Source: an uncultured Paracoccaceae bacterium (lineage in GTDB: Bacteria; Pseudomonadota; Alphaproteobacteria; Rhodobacterales; Rhodobacteraceae). Taken from it: DNA of 64,000 nucleotides. The notes under the pieces are model-generated. The model was not told the origin of the DNA, made no database searches, and saw only the letters and a list, made by a program, of their open reading frames with translations. Of the stretch, positions 19,399 to 29,172 are shown in pieces (the stretch's first letter is position 1; each line of letters opens with the position of its first letter). The stretch spans positions 174,140 to 238,139 of the forward strand of contig CALDUK010000001.1 in the NCBI GenBank assembly GCA_937924905.1, in the 5' to 3' direction. The position numbers and the translations under genes were made by a program.

Positions 19399-20105
19399 CC
19401 AACAGCAGAGCTTTGGCGGGCCTTAAGGTCTTGAACACCGCTTTCGGCCAAATCCAAAAGCGTTTCCATCTGATCACGCGAAAAGGTCGATCCTTCTGCC
19501 GACATCTGCACCTCGATCAACTTGCCGCTTCCGGTCAGAACGAAATTGCCGTCGACACCGGCTTCGCTGTCTTCGGGGTAATCCAGATCCAAAACGGGCT
19601 GGCCCGCATAAATCCCACAAGACACAGCGGCGACGTGATCGGTGATCGGGTCGGATGTAATCATGTCGTTGGCCAACAGCTTGTTCACCGCCAGCCGCAG
19701 CGCCACCCAACCCCCGGTGATCGAAGCACACCGTGTTCCGCCATCGGCCTGAACAACGTCGCAATCGACAATGATCTGACGTTCCCCCAAAGCCGGGCGA
19801 TCCACACAGGCGCGCAAGCTTCGCCCGATCAGGCGTTGAATTTCCTGCGTCCGCCCGGATTGCCCGTTTTTGGCTTCGCGCCGACTGCGGGTGTGGGTCG
19901 CCCTGGGCAGCATGCCATATTCGGCGGTCACCCACCCCAGGCCCGAGTTCTTCATCCAGGGCGGCACACGCTCGTCAATTGACGCCGTGCACAGCACATG
20001 CGTGTCGCCGCATTTGATTAAACAAGACCCTTCTGCGTGTCGGGTCACATCCGTTTCGATAGAAACAGCGCGCATTTCGCCGGTTTCGCGTCCAGAAGGT
20101 CTCAT
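19395..20105 (-). CDS. rph: Ribonuclease PH
   Basis: Phosphorolytic 3'-5' exoribonuclease trimming tRNA 3' ends. The 236-residue protein starts [20 protein letters not shown], followed by [19 protein letters not shown], the phosphate-site region [39 protein letters not shown] and [20 protein letters not shown], all typical of Rph. Start chosen at the ATG giving the family N-terminus, 14 codons inside the longest frame. Divergent from hrcA with a 117-bp gap; first gene of rph-rdgB-hemW. Confidence 0.96.
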   Translation of the reverse strand: MRPSGRETGEMRAVSIETDVTRHAEGSCLIKCGDTHVLCTASIDERVPPWMKNSGLGWVTAEYGMLPRATHTRSRREAKNGQSGRTQEIQRLIGRSLRACVDRPALGERQIIVDCDVVQADGGTRCASITGGWVALRLAVNKLLANDMITSDPITDHVAAVSCGIYAGQPVLDLDYPEDSEAGVDGNFVLTGSGKLIEVQMSAEGSTFSRDQMETLLDLAESGVQDLKARQSSAVG

Positions 20106-20166
20106 ACTACCACCTCGCAAAATTCTATTGCCTGATAGTCTTGGCACAACACCGCATCAACCCTGA

Positions 20167-20195
20167 TTGACGTGGCGGCCTGATTTCCTTTAATT
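20167..20195 (+). promoter_or_regulatory. Possible hrcA promoter
   Basis: TTGACG (20167-20172) lies 17 bp from TTAATT (20190-20195), about 28 bp before the hrcA ATG. The -10 is poor. No CIRCE element (TTAGCACTC-N9-GAGTGCTAA) is visible in the gap, so this copy of hrcA is probably not self-repressed through CIRCE. Confidence 0.3.
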
Positions 20196-20222
20196 GGCAC
20201 GCCCGAAATTTCTTGTAGCACC

Positions 20223-21293
20223 ATGAGCGACACCGGAAAACTCCTGGAGGAAATGAACGACCGCTCGCGCGAAGTGTTTCGCCGCGTGGTCGAAGGCTAT
20301 TTGTCTGCCGGCGATCCCGTAGGCTCGCGCACGCTTACCCGCGAGATGAGCGAACAGATCAGCGCAGCCACCGTACGAAATGTGATGCAGGATCTTGAAT
20401 ATATGGGCCTTTTGGCCGCGCCGCATGTGTCGGCCGGGCGGATACCTACGGAATCGGGCTTGCGACTTTTCGTCGACGGGATACTGGAACTTGGCGACCC
20501 GGATGCCGAAGACCGCAACGCTATCGAACAACGCATGTCCGGCGGCGACGCGGATGTCGCCGGCATTCTTGACCGGGTCGGATCGGCCCTGTCTGGCGTT
20601 ACCCATGGCGCAAGTCTGGTTCTGGCCCCGAAACACGAAGCGCCGATCAAACATATCGAATTTGTCAGCCTTGCCGCCGACCGCGCCCTTGTTGTGCTGG
20701 TCTTTGCCGATGGTCATGTCGAAAACCGCGTGTTTCAGCCGCCGCTTGGCCAGACCCCGTCGTCGTTCCGCGAGGCGGCGAATTTCCTAAACTCGATCGT
20801 GCAAGGTCATACGATTTCCGAACTTGGTTCGGTTGTGAAATCCGAAATCACCAAGCACCGACAAGAACTAGATGTTCTGGCCCGCGACCTTGTCGAGAAC
20901 GGCACTGCCTTTTGGGAAAACGAAGGCACAACTTACGAACGCCTGATCGTGCGCGGACGCGCGAATCTTTTGGCTGACAGTGCGGCAGAAGAAGAATTGG
21001 AACGCATACGCGAGCTGTTTGACGATCTGGAACGCAAGCGCGACATCGCGGAATTTCTTGATCTTACCCAGGCAGGCGACGGTGTGCGCATTTTTATCGG
21101 TTCCGAGAACAAGCTTTTCTCACTTTCCGGTTCCTCTTTGGTGGTTTCTCCATATATGAACGCTGATCGAAAAGTGATTGGTGCAGTGGGCGTGATCGGC
21201 CCGACCCGTCTGAATTACGGACGCATCGTTCCAATCGTAGACTACACGGCCCAGCTCGTGGGCCGCCTGATTGCAGACCGAGGACAGTCATGA
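20223..21293 (+). CDS. hrcA: Heat-inducible transcription repressor HrcA
   Basis: Represses chaperone operons by binding CIRCE elements. The 356-residue product has an N-terminal winged helix (REVFRRVVEGYLSAGDPVGS, then ISAATVRNVMQDLEYMGLL and PHVSAGRIPTESGLRLFVDG, the most conserved HrcA blocks) and the GAF-like/insertion domains that follow, ending GPTRLNYGRIVPIVDYTAQL. Length is typical. It overlaps grpE by four bases, so repressor and nucleotide-exchange factor are co-translated. No CIRCE site seen in its own upstream gap; its targets (for example groESL) are elsewhere. Confidence 0.96.
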   Translation: MSDTGKLLEEMNDRSREVFRRVVEGYLSAGDPVGSRTLTREMSEQISAATVRNVMQDLEYMGLLAAPHVSAGRIPTESGLRLFVDGILELGDPDAEDRNAIEQRMSGGDADVAGILDRVGSALSGVTHGASLVLAPKHEAPIKHIEFVSLAADRALVVLVFADGHVENRVFQPPLGQTPSSFREAANFLNSIVQGHTISELGSVVKSEITKHRQELDVLARDLVENGTAFWENEGTTYERLIVRGRANLLADSAAEEELERIRELFDDLERKRDIAEFLDLTQAGDGVRIFIGSENKLFSLSGSSLVVSPYMNADRKVIGAVGVIGPTRLNYGRIVPIVDYTAQLVGRLIADRGQS

Positions 21294-21847
21294 GCGACGC
21301 AGAGGCAGAAAAACAAGTAGCGGATGACGATCTGATCGACATCAACGACCCTGAAGCGTTGGAAGACGCGGACACAGATGAGATGATCCTAAGCCTTCAG
21401 GCTGAACGCGACGATCTTAAAGATAAATTCATGCGGGCGCTGGCAGATGCGGAAAACGCACGCAAGCGTTCCGAACGCGACCGGCGCGAGGCTGAACAAT
21501 ACGGTGGATCAAAGCTGGCCCGCGATTTGCTGCCGGTGTTTGATAATATGAAGCGCGCCGTTCAGGCCATTCCGGAAGAATCGAAAGAAGCCAACAAAGC
21601 GGTGATCGAAGGCGTCGAATTGACGATGCGCGAGCTGGTCAACGTTTTTAAAAAGCACGGGATCGAACCGATTTCACCCGTAGTTGGCGACAAGTTTGAC
21701 CCGCAATTGCACGAAGCGATGTTCGAAGCGCCCCTGCCCGGCACCGCAGCGGGCGACATTATTCAGGTCGAAGCTGATGGATTCATGCTGCACGACCGGT
21801 TGTTGCGCCCTGCCCGCGTCGGCGTCAGTTCGATGCCCGCAAGCTAG
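21290..21847 (+). CDS. grpE: GrpE, DnaK nucleotide-exchange factor
   Basis: Releases ADP from DnaK. The 185-residue protein has an acidic disordered N-terminus, a long coiled-coil helix (LQAERDDLKDKFMRALADAE, then NARKRSERDR) and the conserved beta-domain GIEPISPVVGDKFDPQLHEA followed by MFEAPLPGTAAGDI and the C-terminal LRPARVGVS. Standard layout and length. Its start overlaps hrcA by four bases and its stop overlaps the convergent mutS by four bases. Confidence 0.96.
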   Translation: MSDAEAEKQVADDDLIDINDPEALEDADTDEMILSLQAERDDLKDKFMRALADAENARKRSERDRREAEQYGGSKLARDLLPVFDNMKRAVQAIPEESKEANKAVIEGVELTMRELVNVFKKHGIEPISPVVGDKFDPQLHEAMFEAPLPGTAAGDIIQVEADGFMLHDRLLRPARVGVSSMPAS

Positions 21848-24459
21848 TCGTCCAGCAGACGCTTAAGATCGTAAAGCAAAGCCAGGGCGTCTCGCGGCGA
21901 GATAACGTCTGGGTGAATGTCGCGCAATTTCGTCTCTAACACGGGCGTTTCCGACGGTTTTTGAACCGACACCGGAACCGCTGAAAAAAGCGGCAGGTCA
22001 TCAATCAGCGCCTTTTGGCGCGCCCCGCCTTCCCGTTCACCCTTTTCCAACGCATCCAGAACGACCCTTGCCCGATCCACCACGCTTTGCGGCAAACCTG
22101 CCAATCGCGCGACCTGCACACCGTAACTGCGATCTGCCGCGCCTTCGCGGACTTCGTGCAGGAAGATGACCTCGCCTTCCCATTCTTTGACAGCGACCGT
22201 CGCGTTTTGCGCATTGTCCAACCGGTCGGCCAATTCCGTCATCTCATGGTAATGCGTCGCAAACAGCGCACGACAGGAATTGACGTCGTGCAAATGTTCC
22301 AGCGTTGCCCAGGCAATCGATAACCCGTCATACGTTGCCGTGCCGCGCCCGATTTCATCCAGAATGACCAATGCGCCTGTATCGGCCTGGTTCAGGATGG
22401 CGGCGGTTTCGACCATTTCAACCATGAATGTGGACCGTCCCCGCGCCAGATCATCGGCCGCGCCCACACGGCTGAAGATTTGACTGACCAGCCCGATATG
22501 CGCGCTATCCGCCGGCACGAAACTGCCGGCCTGCGCAAGCAAAGCAATCAGCGCGTTTTGGCGCAAATAGGTGGACTTACCCGCCATATTGGGCCCGGTC
22601 AGCAGCGTGACCTTTGCGCCCGTATCGGCGGATAAATCGCAGTTGTTCGAAATGAACGGTGTCCCGCCATCCCGTTTCAATGCCGCCTCGACAACGGGGT
22701 GTCTGCCGCCTGCGATCACAAACGCGCGCGACCGGTCCACAACCGGCTTTGCCCAGCGTTCCAGCGTGGCCAGCGTCGCAAAACCCTGCGTCACGTCCAA
22801 TTCAGCCAAGGCCTTGGCCGCTACGCCAAGTGCGCCGTGGGCCTCCAGTATCTTGGCCCGCAGTTTTTCAAACAACGCTTTCTCAATCTCAAGCGCCTGT
22901 GCGCCCGCGTTCAGAATGCGCGTCTCCATGTCCGAGAGCGCAACGGTGGTAAACCGCACAGCATTCGCCGTTGTCTGCCGGTGAATGAACTGTTCGGACA
23001 ACGCCAGCATCTTGTCCGCATGGGTCGCAGTCGTTTCGATGAAATAACCCAGAACGTTGTTGTGTTTGATCTTCAGCGATGAAATTCCGGTTTCTTCCCC
23101 GTATTCCGACTGAAGCCGCGCAATCACGCCCCGGCCTTCATCCCGCAATTGCCGCGCCTCGTCCAAGGCTGCGTCAAACTCGGGTGCAATAAACCCCCCG
23201 TCCCGTGCCAAAAGCGGCGGCTCGGCCACCAGCGCTGCCTCTAGATCGCGCAACAACACCTCAAACCCCGCCAGTGCATCGGCGACATGGGGGGCCAGGC
23301 CCGCAATGACCGGCAGCTCGGCCAAAGCATTGCGAATGGCCGCCAAATCGCGCGGCCCGCCACGCTCCAGCGCAAGCCTGGACAAGGCGCGTTCGACATC
23401 GGGGCATTTCTTCAGACAATCGCGAAGCGTTTCGCAAGTGTCCCGGTCTTCTGCCAGCCAAGCAACGCGATCCAAACGTTCGTTAACCGTATCCAAATCA
23501 CGCGACGGCGACGAAACACGCCGCTCCAGCAACCGCCCGCCGCCCGCCGTTACCGTCCGATCAATCGCGTTCAGCAACGAACCTGCCCGACCACCAGACA
23601 AGGCATGGGTTAGTTCCAGGTTCCGGCGCGTGGCGGCGTCAATCTGCACCGTGTTCGACACCGCCTCTTGCACCGGCGGGCGAAGCAACGGCAGCTTTCC
23701 CTTTTGCGTCAAATCCAGATAGTCGATCAGCGCGCCCAACGCCGAGAGTTCGGGCCGCGAAAACGCTCCAAACGCATCCAGACTGGACACTTTGAACAGA
23801 TCGCACAGGCGTCGGTCAGCCGATTGGCTGTCAAAGCTGCCCGCAGACAGTGGCGTCAGGGACAGCGCTAAATCAGTCTCTAAATCAATGAAATCGGCAA
23901 ATTTGGCATCAGGCACGATCACCTCGCGCGGCAGCAACCGCGCCAGTTCTGGACCAAACCGTACAGGCGCAATCGGCATGACATGCAACTCGCCGGTCGA
24001 GATGTCTGTCCAGGCAATCGCCGCATCGCCGCGCACGTCGGCAATGGCCGCAAGATAGTTGTGCTTGCGTGCTTCCAACAGAGATTCTTCTGTAAGTGTC
24101 CCCGGCGTTACCAGCCGTACGACACCCCGTTTAACCACCGCTTTCGACCCGCGCTTTTTCGCCTCGCTCGGGTCTTCCAGTTGTTCGCAAACAGCCACGC
24201 GGAACCCTTTGCGGATCAGGGTCAGCAAATACCCATCGGCTGCATGAACAGGCACACCACACATCGGGATATCTTCACCCAAATGCTTGCCGCGCTTTGT
24301 CAGCGCAATGTCCAAAGCTTCGGCAGCTGCGACAGCATCATCGAAGAACAACTCGTAAAAGTCGCCCATACGATAGAAAAGAAGCGCATCCTTATGCGCT
24401 TCTTTGATTTCCAGGAATTGCGCCATCATCGGCGTGACAGCTGCATTTGCCGTGGTCAC
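21844..24459 (-). CDS. mutS: DNA mismatch repair protein MutS
   Basis: Recognises mismatches and recruits MutL. The 871-residue protein has the mismatch-binding N-domain with FYRMGDFYELFFDDA (the F-x-E element) and GVPVHAADGYLLTLI, the lever and clamp domains, and the ABC-type ATPase with Walker A LTGPNMAGKSTYLRQ (about residues 618-632), the DDLARGRSTFMVEM signature region, Walker B LVILDEIGRGTATYDG and the ATHYHEMTEL switch. C-terminal dimerisation helix KRLLDD-type end is present. Full length for MutS1. Convergent with grpE. Confidence 0.97.
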   Translation of the reverse strand: MTTANAAVTPMMAQFLEIKEAHKDALLFYRMGDFYELFFDDAVAAAEALDIALTKRGKHLGEDIPMCGVPVHAADGYLLTLIRKGFRVAVCEQLEDPSEAKKRGSKAVVKRGVVRLVTPGTLTEESLLEARKHNYLAAIADVRGDAAIAWTDISTGELHVMPIAPVRFGPELARLLPREVIVPDAKFADFIDLETDLALSLTPLSAGSFDSQSADRRLCDLFKVSSLDAFGAFSRPELSALGALIDYLDLTQKGKLPLLRPPVQEAVSNTVQIDAATRRNLELTHALSGGRAGSLLNAIDRTVTAGGGRLLERRVSSPSRDLDTVNERLDRVAWLAEDRDTCETLRDCLKKCPDVERALSRLALERGGPRDLAAIRNALAELPVIAGLAPHVADALAGFEVLLRDLEAALVAEPPLLARDGGFIAPEFDAALDEARQLRDEGRGVIARLQSEYGEETGISSLKIKHNNVLGYFIETTATHADKMLALSEQFIHRQTTANAVRFTTVALSDMETRILNAGAQALEIEKALFEKLRAKILEAHGALGVAAKALAELDVTQGFATLATLERWAKPVVDRSRAFVIAGGRHPVVEAALKRDGGTPFISNNCDLSADTGAKVTLLTGPNMAGKSTYLRQNALIALLAQAGSFVPADSAHIGLVSQIFSRVGAADDLARGRSTFMVEMVETAAILNQADTGALVILDEIGRGTATYDGLSIAWATLEHLHDVNSCRALFATHYHEMTELADRLDNAQNATVAVKEWEGEVIFLHEVREGAADRSYGVQVARLAGLPQSVVDRARVVLDALEKGEREGGARQKALIDDLPLFSAVPVSVQKPSETPVLETKLRDIHPDVISPRDALALLYDLKRLLDD

Positions 24460-24525
24460 GGCCGAACCCCCCTTGCCCGTTTCGCTGAAACTACCGATCA
24501 GCTGACAAGGGGGAAAGCAGAAACC

Positions 24526-25179
24526 TTAGCTGGCAAACGGGGCGTCACCACCCCAAAGACGGCGAACCTTTTTATCGCGCCCGCAGGACTTGCGATAAAA
24601 CTTGTAAGCATTTGCTTTCGACTTTGGACCGCGCCGTGTGATCACAACTTCGGACGACTTGTAGTAATCCTGGTGATACCCTTCGGCCTGATAAAACCGG
24701 CCCGCTTTCAGGATGGGCGTTACGATCTTGCGGCCCAGCTCTTTTTCCGCTTCGGCCTTTGCCTTTTGCGCAGCTGCTTGTTCAGCCGCGTTTGTGACGA
24801 AAATCGCGGTGCGATAGCTTTCGCCACGGTCGCAGAACTGACCGCCAGCATCCGTTGGATCAACTGAACGGAAGAACAGAAACAGCAACCGGTCATAGCT
24901 GATCTGGCTGTCGTTATAACGGATCTCAACAGCCTCGTAATGTCCGGTGCCGCCTTTGGTGACCTGCTTATAGGTCGGGCTTGCCGTCTTGCCCCCGGTA
25001 TACCCCGAGACGACTTCGCTGACGCCTTTCACCGATTCAAAATCGCTTTCCACACACCAGAAACACCCCCCGGCAAAATAAGCACGCTTTTGCGCCGCTT
25101 CCGCAGCGATACTCTGAATCATCAATCCGGCGCCAATCATAACAATCAACAACGGAGCCTTGAGGGCTTTCATGGTCAT
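24526..25179 (-). CDS. msrA: Peptide-methionine (S)-S-oxide reductase MsrA, exported
   Basis: Repairs oxidised methionine. The protein of about 217 residues has an N-terminal hydrophobic signal (KALKAPLLIVMIGAGLMIQS, ending AAEA) before the catalytic motif AYFAGGCFWCVESDFESVKG, with Cys in GCFWC, then SGYTGG and the conserved GGQFCDRGESYRTAIF, and YHQDYY. The signal suggests a periplasmic enzyme, unlike the usual cytoplasmic MsrA. Start at 25179 is favoured by AAGGA six bases upstream; two other Met codons lie close. No msrB partner is adjacent. Confidence 0.92.
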   Translation of the reverse strand: MTMKALKAPLLIVMIGAGLMIQSIAAEAAQKRAYFAGGCFWCVESDFESVKGVSEVVSGYTGGKTASPTYKQVTKGGTGHYEAVEIRYNDSQISYDRLLFLFFRSVDPTDAGGQFCDRGESYRTAIFVTNAAEQAAAQKAKAEAEKELGRKIVTPILKAGRFYQAEGYHQDYYKSSEVVITRRGPKSKANAYKFYRKSCGRDKKVRRLWGGDAPFAS

Positions 25180-25331
25180 ATGCATTCCTTTCGAAGATTC
25201 AGCGCACATTATGAGAAAAGTGCCTTGCGTCTATTCAACCCAACGTGAGGTCGCGCGACTGTGAGAGTTGTTTCAAACCTCATCCGTCTTTACGTTTTGG
25301 GCGAAACAGCAACGCAACACGTAGCAAGCAC

Positions 25332-26033
25332 ATGAAAATCGCAATGTGGTCCGGGCCACGCAACCTGTCCACCGCGCTGATGTACAGCTTTGGCAACCGC
25401 GCGGATATGGCTGCCTGGGACGAACCGTTTTACCCGGCTTATCTGTCAGAAACAGGCATTGATCACCCGATGCGCGATGCAATCGTCGCCACAGGCGAAA
25501 CCGATCCGCACAAGGTTGCCGCGCGCTGTGCCGGGCCGGTGCCGGGCAGCAAAAGTCATTGGTATATGAAACATATGAGTTTTCATATGTGTGAAGGGTT
25601 CCCGCTGGAATGGGCCAGTGACTGCATCAACATCCACCTTATTCGCCACCCGGCCCGCGTGGTGGCCAGCTATGTGCAAAAGCGCGAAAACCCGACCCTG
25701 CAAGACATCGGGTTCGCCCAACAGGCCGTGCTATACGACAGGTTCCCCGGTCCGGTGATCGACAGCGCTGATATTCGCGAAAACCCGGAACGGATGCTGA
25801 CCGCCCTGTGCGCCACCATCGGTCTGCCGTTTGACCGCGCGATGCTTTCCTGGCCCCAAGGCCCCAAGTCGTTCGATGGCATATGGGCCGCGCATTGGTA
25901 CAATGCGGTGCACCGATCAACCGGCTTTGCCGGGCCGGAAACCGCGCTGCCCACGGCACCGAAAGACACGGCCGATCTGATCGACCGCGCTATGCCGTAT
26001 TACGAAAAACTGAAAGCGAACGCGCTCACTTAA
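25332..26033 (+). CDS. Sulfotransferase-like P-loop protein
   Basis: The 233-residue protein begins [20 protein letters not shown], a loop resembling the 5'-phosphosulfate-binding loop of PAPS sulfotransferases, and has [20 protein letters not shown], close to the 3'-phosphate-binding LIRDPRxxxxSY motif. Later [13 protein letters not shown] matches the sulfotransferase C-terminal region. Such small family members are common in roseobacters and are often mislabelled as aminotransferases; acceptor unknown. Start chosen where the conserved strand begins; the longer frame upstream adds a Cys/Arg-rich stretch with no family match. Convergent with argG (8-bp overlap). Confidence 0.75.
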   Translation: MKIAMWSGPRNLSTALMYSFGNRADMAAWDEPFYPAYLSETGIDHPMRDAIVATGETDPHKVAARCAGPVPGSKSHWYMKHMSFHMCEGFPLEWASDCINIHLIRHPARVVASYVQKRENPTLQDIGFAQQAVLYDRFPGPVIDSADIRENPERMLTALCATIGLPFDRAMLSWPQGPKSFDGIWAAHWYNAVHRSTGFAGPETALPTAPKDTADLIDRAMPYYEKLKANALT

Positions 26034-27243
26034 GCCGCCGGTCCCGCGCCGCAAGCAGCTTTAGCCGCAGCGCATTCAGTTGAATGAAACCTTGAGCATC
26101 GGTCTGATCATAGGCGCCCGCATCTTCTTCGAACGTCACATGCGCTTCGGAATACAGTGAATGATCCGACCACCGCGCCACCGTCCGCGCCGACCCTTTG
26201 TACAACTTCACACGCACTGTGCCCGACACATGTTCCTGGCTCTTGTCGATCAACGCTTGCAACATTTCGCGCTCGGGCGAGAACCAGAAGCCGTTATAAA
26301 TCAGCTCGGCATAGCGCGGCATGATTGAATCCTTCAGATGTCCCGCCCCTGAATCCAAGGTGATCTGTTCAATCCCGCGATGCGCTTCCAGCAGGATGGT
26401 GCCTCCTGGCGTTTCATAGATGCCGCGCGATTTCATGCCCACGAACCGGTTTTCCACCAGGTCCAGAATGCCGATGCCATGCTTGCCGCCCAAAGCGTTC
26501 AGCCGGGTCAGGATCGTTGCGGGCGACATAGCTTCGCCATTGATCGCAACCGCATCGCCTTTTTCAAAGGTAATCTCGACCATTTCGGGCGCGTCCGGCG
26601 CGTCTTCGGGCCGGGTGATCCGCTGCAACACATAATCCGGCGCTTCGTCCGCAGGGTTTTCCAGCACTTTGCCTTCGGACGACGTGTGCAACAGGTTCGC
26701 ATCCACCGAAAACGGCGCTTCGCCCTGCTTGTCCTTGGCAATCGGAATTTGGTTCCTTTCTGCAAACTCGATCAACCGTGTCCGCGAGGTCAAATCCCAT
26801 TCGCGCCAGGGCGCAATTACTTTGATATCAGGGTTCAGCGCATAGGCCGACAACTCGAAGCGCACCTGATCGTTGCCTTTGCCGGTCGCCCCATGGGCCA
26901 CGGCATCCGCCCCGGTTTCAGCCGCAATTTCCACCAGACGCTTGGATATCAATGGCCGGGCAATCGAGGTTCCCAGCAAATACAGCCCCTCGTACAGCGC
27001 GTTGGCGCGGAACATCGGGAAAACAAAGTCGCGCGTAAACTCTTCGCGCAGGTCTTCGATAAAGATCTCGGACACGCCCAGCATTTCGGCTTTCTTGCGC
27101 GCGGGCTCCAGTTCTTCGCCCTGCCCCAAATCGGCTGTAAAGGTCACGACCTCGCAGCCATATTCGGTTTGCAGCCATTTCAGGATGATCGACGTGTCAA
27201 GGCCGCCAGAATAAGCAAGTACGACTTTCTTAGGTGCGGACAT
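26026..27243 (-). CDS. argG: Argininosuccinate synthase
   Basis: Joins citrulline and aspartate with ATP in arginine synthesis. The 405-residue product opens [20 protein letters not shown], with the PP-loop SGGLDTS, then [60 protein letters not shown] and APWREW, and [15 protein letters not shown] end ([20 protein letters not shown]). This is the standard type-I ArgG. Single gene; a strong hairpin lies 75 bp upstream of the start. Confidence 0.97.
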   Translation of the reverse strand: MSAPKKVVLAYSGGLDTSIILKWLQTEYGCEVVTFTADLGQGEELEPARKKAEMLGVSEIFIEDLREEFTRDFVFPMFRANALYEGLYLLGTSIARPLISKRLVEIAAETGADAVAHGATGKGNDQVRFELSAYALNPDIKVIAPWREWDLTSRTRLIEFAERNQIPIAKDKQGEAPFSVDANLLHTSSEGKVLENPADEAPDYVLQRITRPEDAPDAPEMVEITFEKGDAVAINGEAMSPATILTRLNALGGKHGIGILDLVENRFVGMKSRGIYETPGGTILLEAHRGIEQITLDSGAGHLKDSIMPRYAELIYNGFWFSPEREMLQALIDKSQEHVSGTVRVKLYKGSARTVARWSDHSLYSEAHVTFEEDAGAYDQTDAQGFIQLNALRLKLLAARDRRLK

Positions 27244-27317
27244 CAGGGACCCCCAAACGTGTAAGTTTGAGCGCGCATGTACGTAATTTTGCCCCCGGCG
27301 ACAAGGCGATCCAAAAG

Positions 27318-27349
27318 TGAAAGGGTAGCCGAAATAGGCTACCCTTTCA
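27318..27349 (-). terminator. 13-bp perfect hairpin between the Hpt gene and argG
   Basis: TGAAAGGGTAGCC (27318-27330) and GGCTACCCTTTCA (27337-27349) are exact complements around a 6-nt loop. On the minus strand the stem is followed by CTTTTGG, a short U-run, so it probably ends the Hpt transcript before argG; the 3' UTR would be about 170 nt. An argG leader element is the alternative. Confidence 0.6.
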
Positions 27350-27517
27350 AAGCGTGCTGTGTCGAGTGTGTGTGCGCTGTGTAACGCAAGGCAAAACTAG
27401 GAATCAGATGTGGCAAGAATGGGGCAAGCATGAACGGCATAAGGCGAAACGGCGGATCTTTGCCATCATCGAAGCCAAAAGAAACAATCGTCTAAGACAG
27501 ACGGCTATTGGTTCCGG

Positions 27518-27832
27518 TTACCCCGCGAAATTGGCCAATTCTATGACGGAAACGTCATAGCACGACCGGATCTCTGCCACGTCTGGCGCATGGTTCGGGT
27601 CCGCTTTCAGGCGCCGTTCCTCGGATTCGCACAGCGCGCCGACCTGCTGCAACCCTATGTTCAGCGCGCTCCCCTTCAAAAAATGCAACGCACCGGCAAG
27701 ATCTAACGGATCAACCCCGTCCAGCCGCCCCAAAACGTCTTCCACTTCCTCGCGGAATATATCGACGACTTCGGCAAATTCGTCTTCGCCCACTTCAGAT
27801 CTCAGATCGTTCAGGCGCGCCAGGTCCAGCAT
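27518..27832 (-). CDS. Stand-alone histidine phosphotransfer (Hpt) protein
   Basis: A 104-residue all-helical Hpt protein that would shuttle a phosphoryl group between a histidine kinase and a response regulator. The phosphoacceptor is His50 in ALHFLKGSALNIG, matching the family H-x-L-K-G-S pattern, with acidic helices before (EDEFAEVVDIFREEVEDVLG). Start at 27832 is supported by GTGGAGG eight bases upstream. It is transcribed divergently from the response-regulator/phosphatase gene (83-bp gap), so the two proteins are likely partners. Kinase donor not in this window. Confidence 0.88.
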   Translation of the reverse strand: MLDLARLNDLRSEVGEDEFAEVVDIFREEVEDVLGRLDGVDPLDLAGALHFLKGSALNIGLQQVGALCESEERRLKADPNHAPDVAEIRSCYDVSVIELANFAG

Positions 27833-27915
27833 TGTCAAAACCTCCACAGGGATGGCGGCAGTATTTCCCAACCCGGTTTATATAGATTTAAACGCCCCGC
27901 GCGCATCATGCTGGC

Positions 27916-29172
27916 ATGACTGTCTCTGCCGTTCTGTCCCAAACTGCCGCCGCGCTTGCTCTGTCGCCTGTTCTGATCGTCGATGACAGCCGCGCACAGC
28001 GGCATCTTTTGCGCCGGACATTGGCGAAATGGGGGTACGACGTGGTCGAAGCTGCGTCGGGCGAAGATGCGCTGGATCTATGCGAAAAGACGCAGTTCGA
28101 CGTCATTGTCAGCGATTGGATGATGCCCGGCATGTCTGGCGTCGAATTTTGCCGCGCTCTTCGCAAAAGGTCTGACAGGCCCACGTATTTCATCCTTCTC
28201 ACCGCCCAAAACGACACGGCGGTGCTGGCCGAAGGGTTGGACAGCGGCGCTGATGACTTTCTGTCGAAACCGTTTCAGGCGGTCGAATTGCGCGCCCGTC
28301 TTCGCGCGGGCGAACGGGTTATCCAAACCCAACAGGCGCTGGCCCGCAAAAACGACGCACTGGAAACAGCGCTTGATGATCTGTCGAACGCTTATGATGC
28401 AATAGAACGCGACCTGCGCGGTGCCGCGAAATTTCAGGAAGGCCTGCTGCCGAAACACGCCAATCGTTTTGGCCCTGCCGATGTCAGCCTGCTCTTTCAA
28501 TCCAGCGGCCATGTTGGGGGCGATCTTGTGGGCTATTTCCCCGTGAACGACGCCGAAGCGGTGGTGTATTCCGTCGATGTTTCGGGCCATGGCGTCGCCT
28601 CGGCCCTGATGACCGCACGGGTTGCGGGCTATTTCAGCGACAGTGCACCTGACCGGAACATCGCGCTAGCAAAAGGCAAAAACGGCTATCACCTTCGCCC
28701 GTTGCCCCAGGTCTGCGCGACGCTGAACAGTGTTTTGCAATCCGATGATGACACAGATCAATACCTGACGATGCTGATTGCGCATATCAAGCTGACCACC
28801 GGCCATGTCACGCTGTGTTCGGCTGGCCACCCCAGTGCTGCGCATCTGACCGGGGACGGCCAATGCAAGTTCATCGAATTATGGAGCACGCCAATCGGTC
28901 TGATGGAAGACGGCGCCTATGAAACCGCCGAACTGACCCTGACCGATGGCGACCGCCTGGTGCTCTATTCCGACGGAATAACCGAATGCCCGAACCCGAA
29001 TGGCGATCTTCTGGACGAAGACGGGTTCGCGCCAATCCTGCAAACCCTTGGCGGGTGCCGTCCCGGCACATTCAACACTGGCCTTCTGGACGCGCTGGTT
29101 AAATACCACGGCAACGCCGAATTTCCCGACGACGTATCGGCGGCGATTATCCACTGGTCGCCTGATGGCTAG
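27916..29172 (+). CDS. Response regulator with PP2C-type (RsbU/SpoIIE) phosphatase output
   Basis: A 418-residue two-domain regulator. Residues 18-130 form a receiver (LIVDDSRAQRHLLRR, phosphoacceptor Asp67 in VIVSDWMMPGMSG, Lys118 in FLSKPF). A coiled coil of about 40 residues follows, then a PPM/SpoIIE phosphatase (DLVGYF, VYSVDVSGHGVASALMTARV, LCSAGHPSAAHL, LVLYSDGITECP, DDVSAAII) with the metal-binding Asp residues intact. Such proteins dephosphorylate anti-sigma-antagonists in partner-switching pathways. No STAS or RsbW-type gene is adjacent. Divergent from an Hpt gene, its probable phosphodonor. Confidence 0.92.
   Translation: MTVSAVLSQTAAALALSPVLIVDDSRAQRHLLRRTLAKWGYDVVEAASGEDALDLCEKTQFDVIVSDWMMPGMSGVEFCRALRKRSDRPTYFILLTAQNDTAVLAEGLDSGADDFLSKPFQAVELRARLRAGERVIQTQQALARKNDALETALDDLSNAYDAIERDLRGAAKFQEGLLPKHANRFGPADVSLLFQSSGHVGGDLVGYFPVNDAEAVVYSVDVSGHGVASALMTARVAGYFSDSAPDRNIALAKGKNGYHLRPLPQVCATLNSVLQSDDDTDQYLTMLIAHIKLTTGHVTLCSAGHPSAAHLTGDGQCKFIELWSTPIGLMEDGAYETAELTLTDGDRLVLYSDGITECPNPNGDLLDEDGFAPILQTLGGCRPGTFNTGLLDALVKYHGNAEFPDDVSAAIIHWSPDG

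Noticed and set aside
20106..20222. CIRCE element or heat-shock sigma-32 promoter upstream of hrcA
   Set aside because: Looked for TTAGCACTC/GAGTGCTAA and CTTGAA-type elements; none found.
27408..27560. Small basic open frame starting MWQEWGKHERHKAKRRIFAI, with AGGA upstream
   Set aside because: It overlaps the Hpt gene on the other strand by 43 bp and matches no family I know; kept out as probable chance despite a fair ribosome-binding site.
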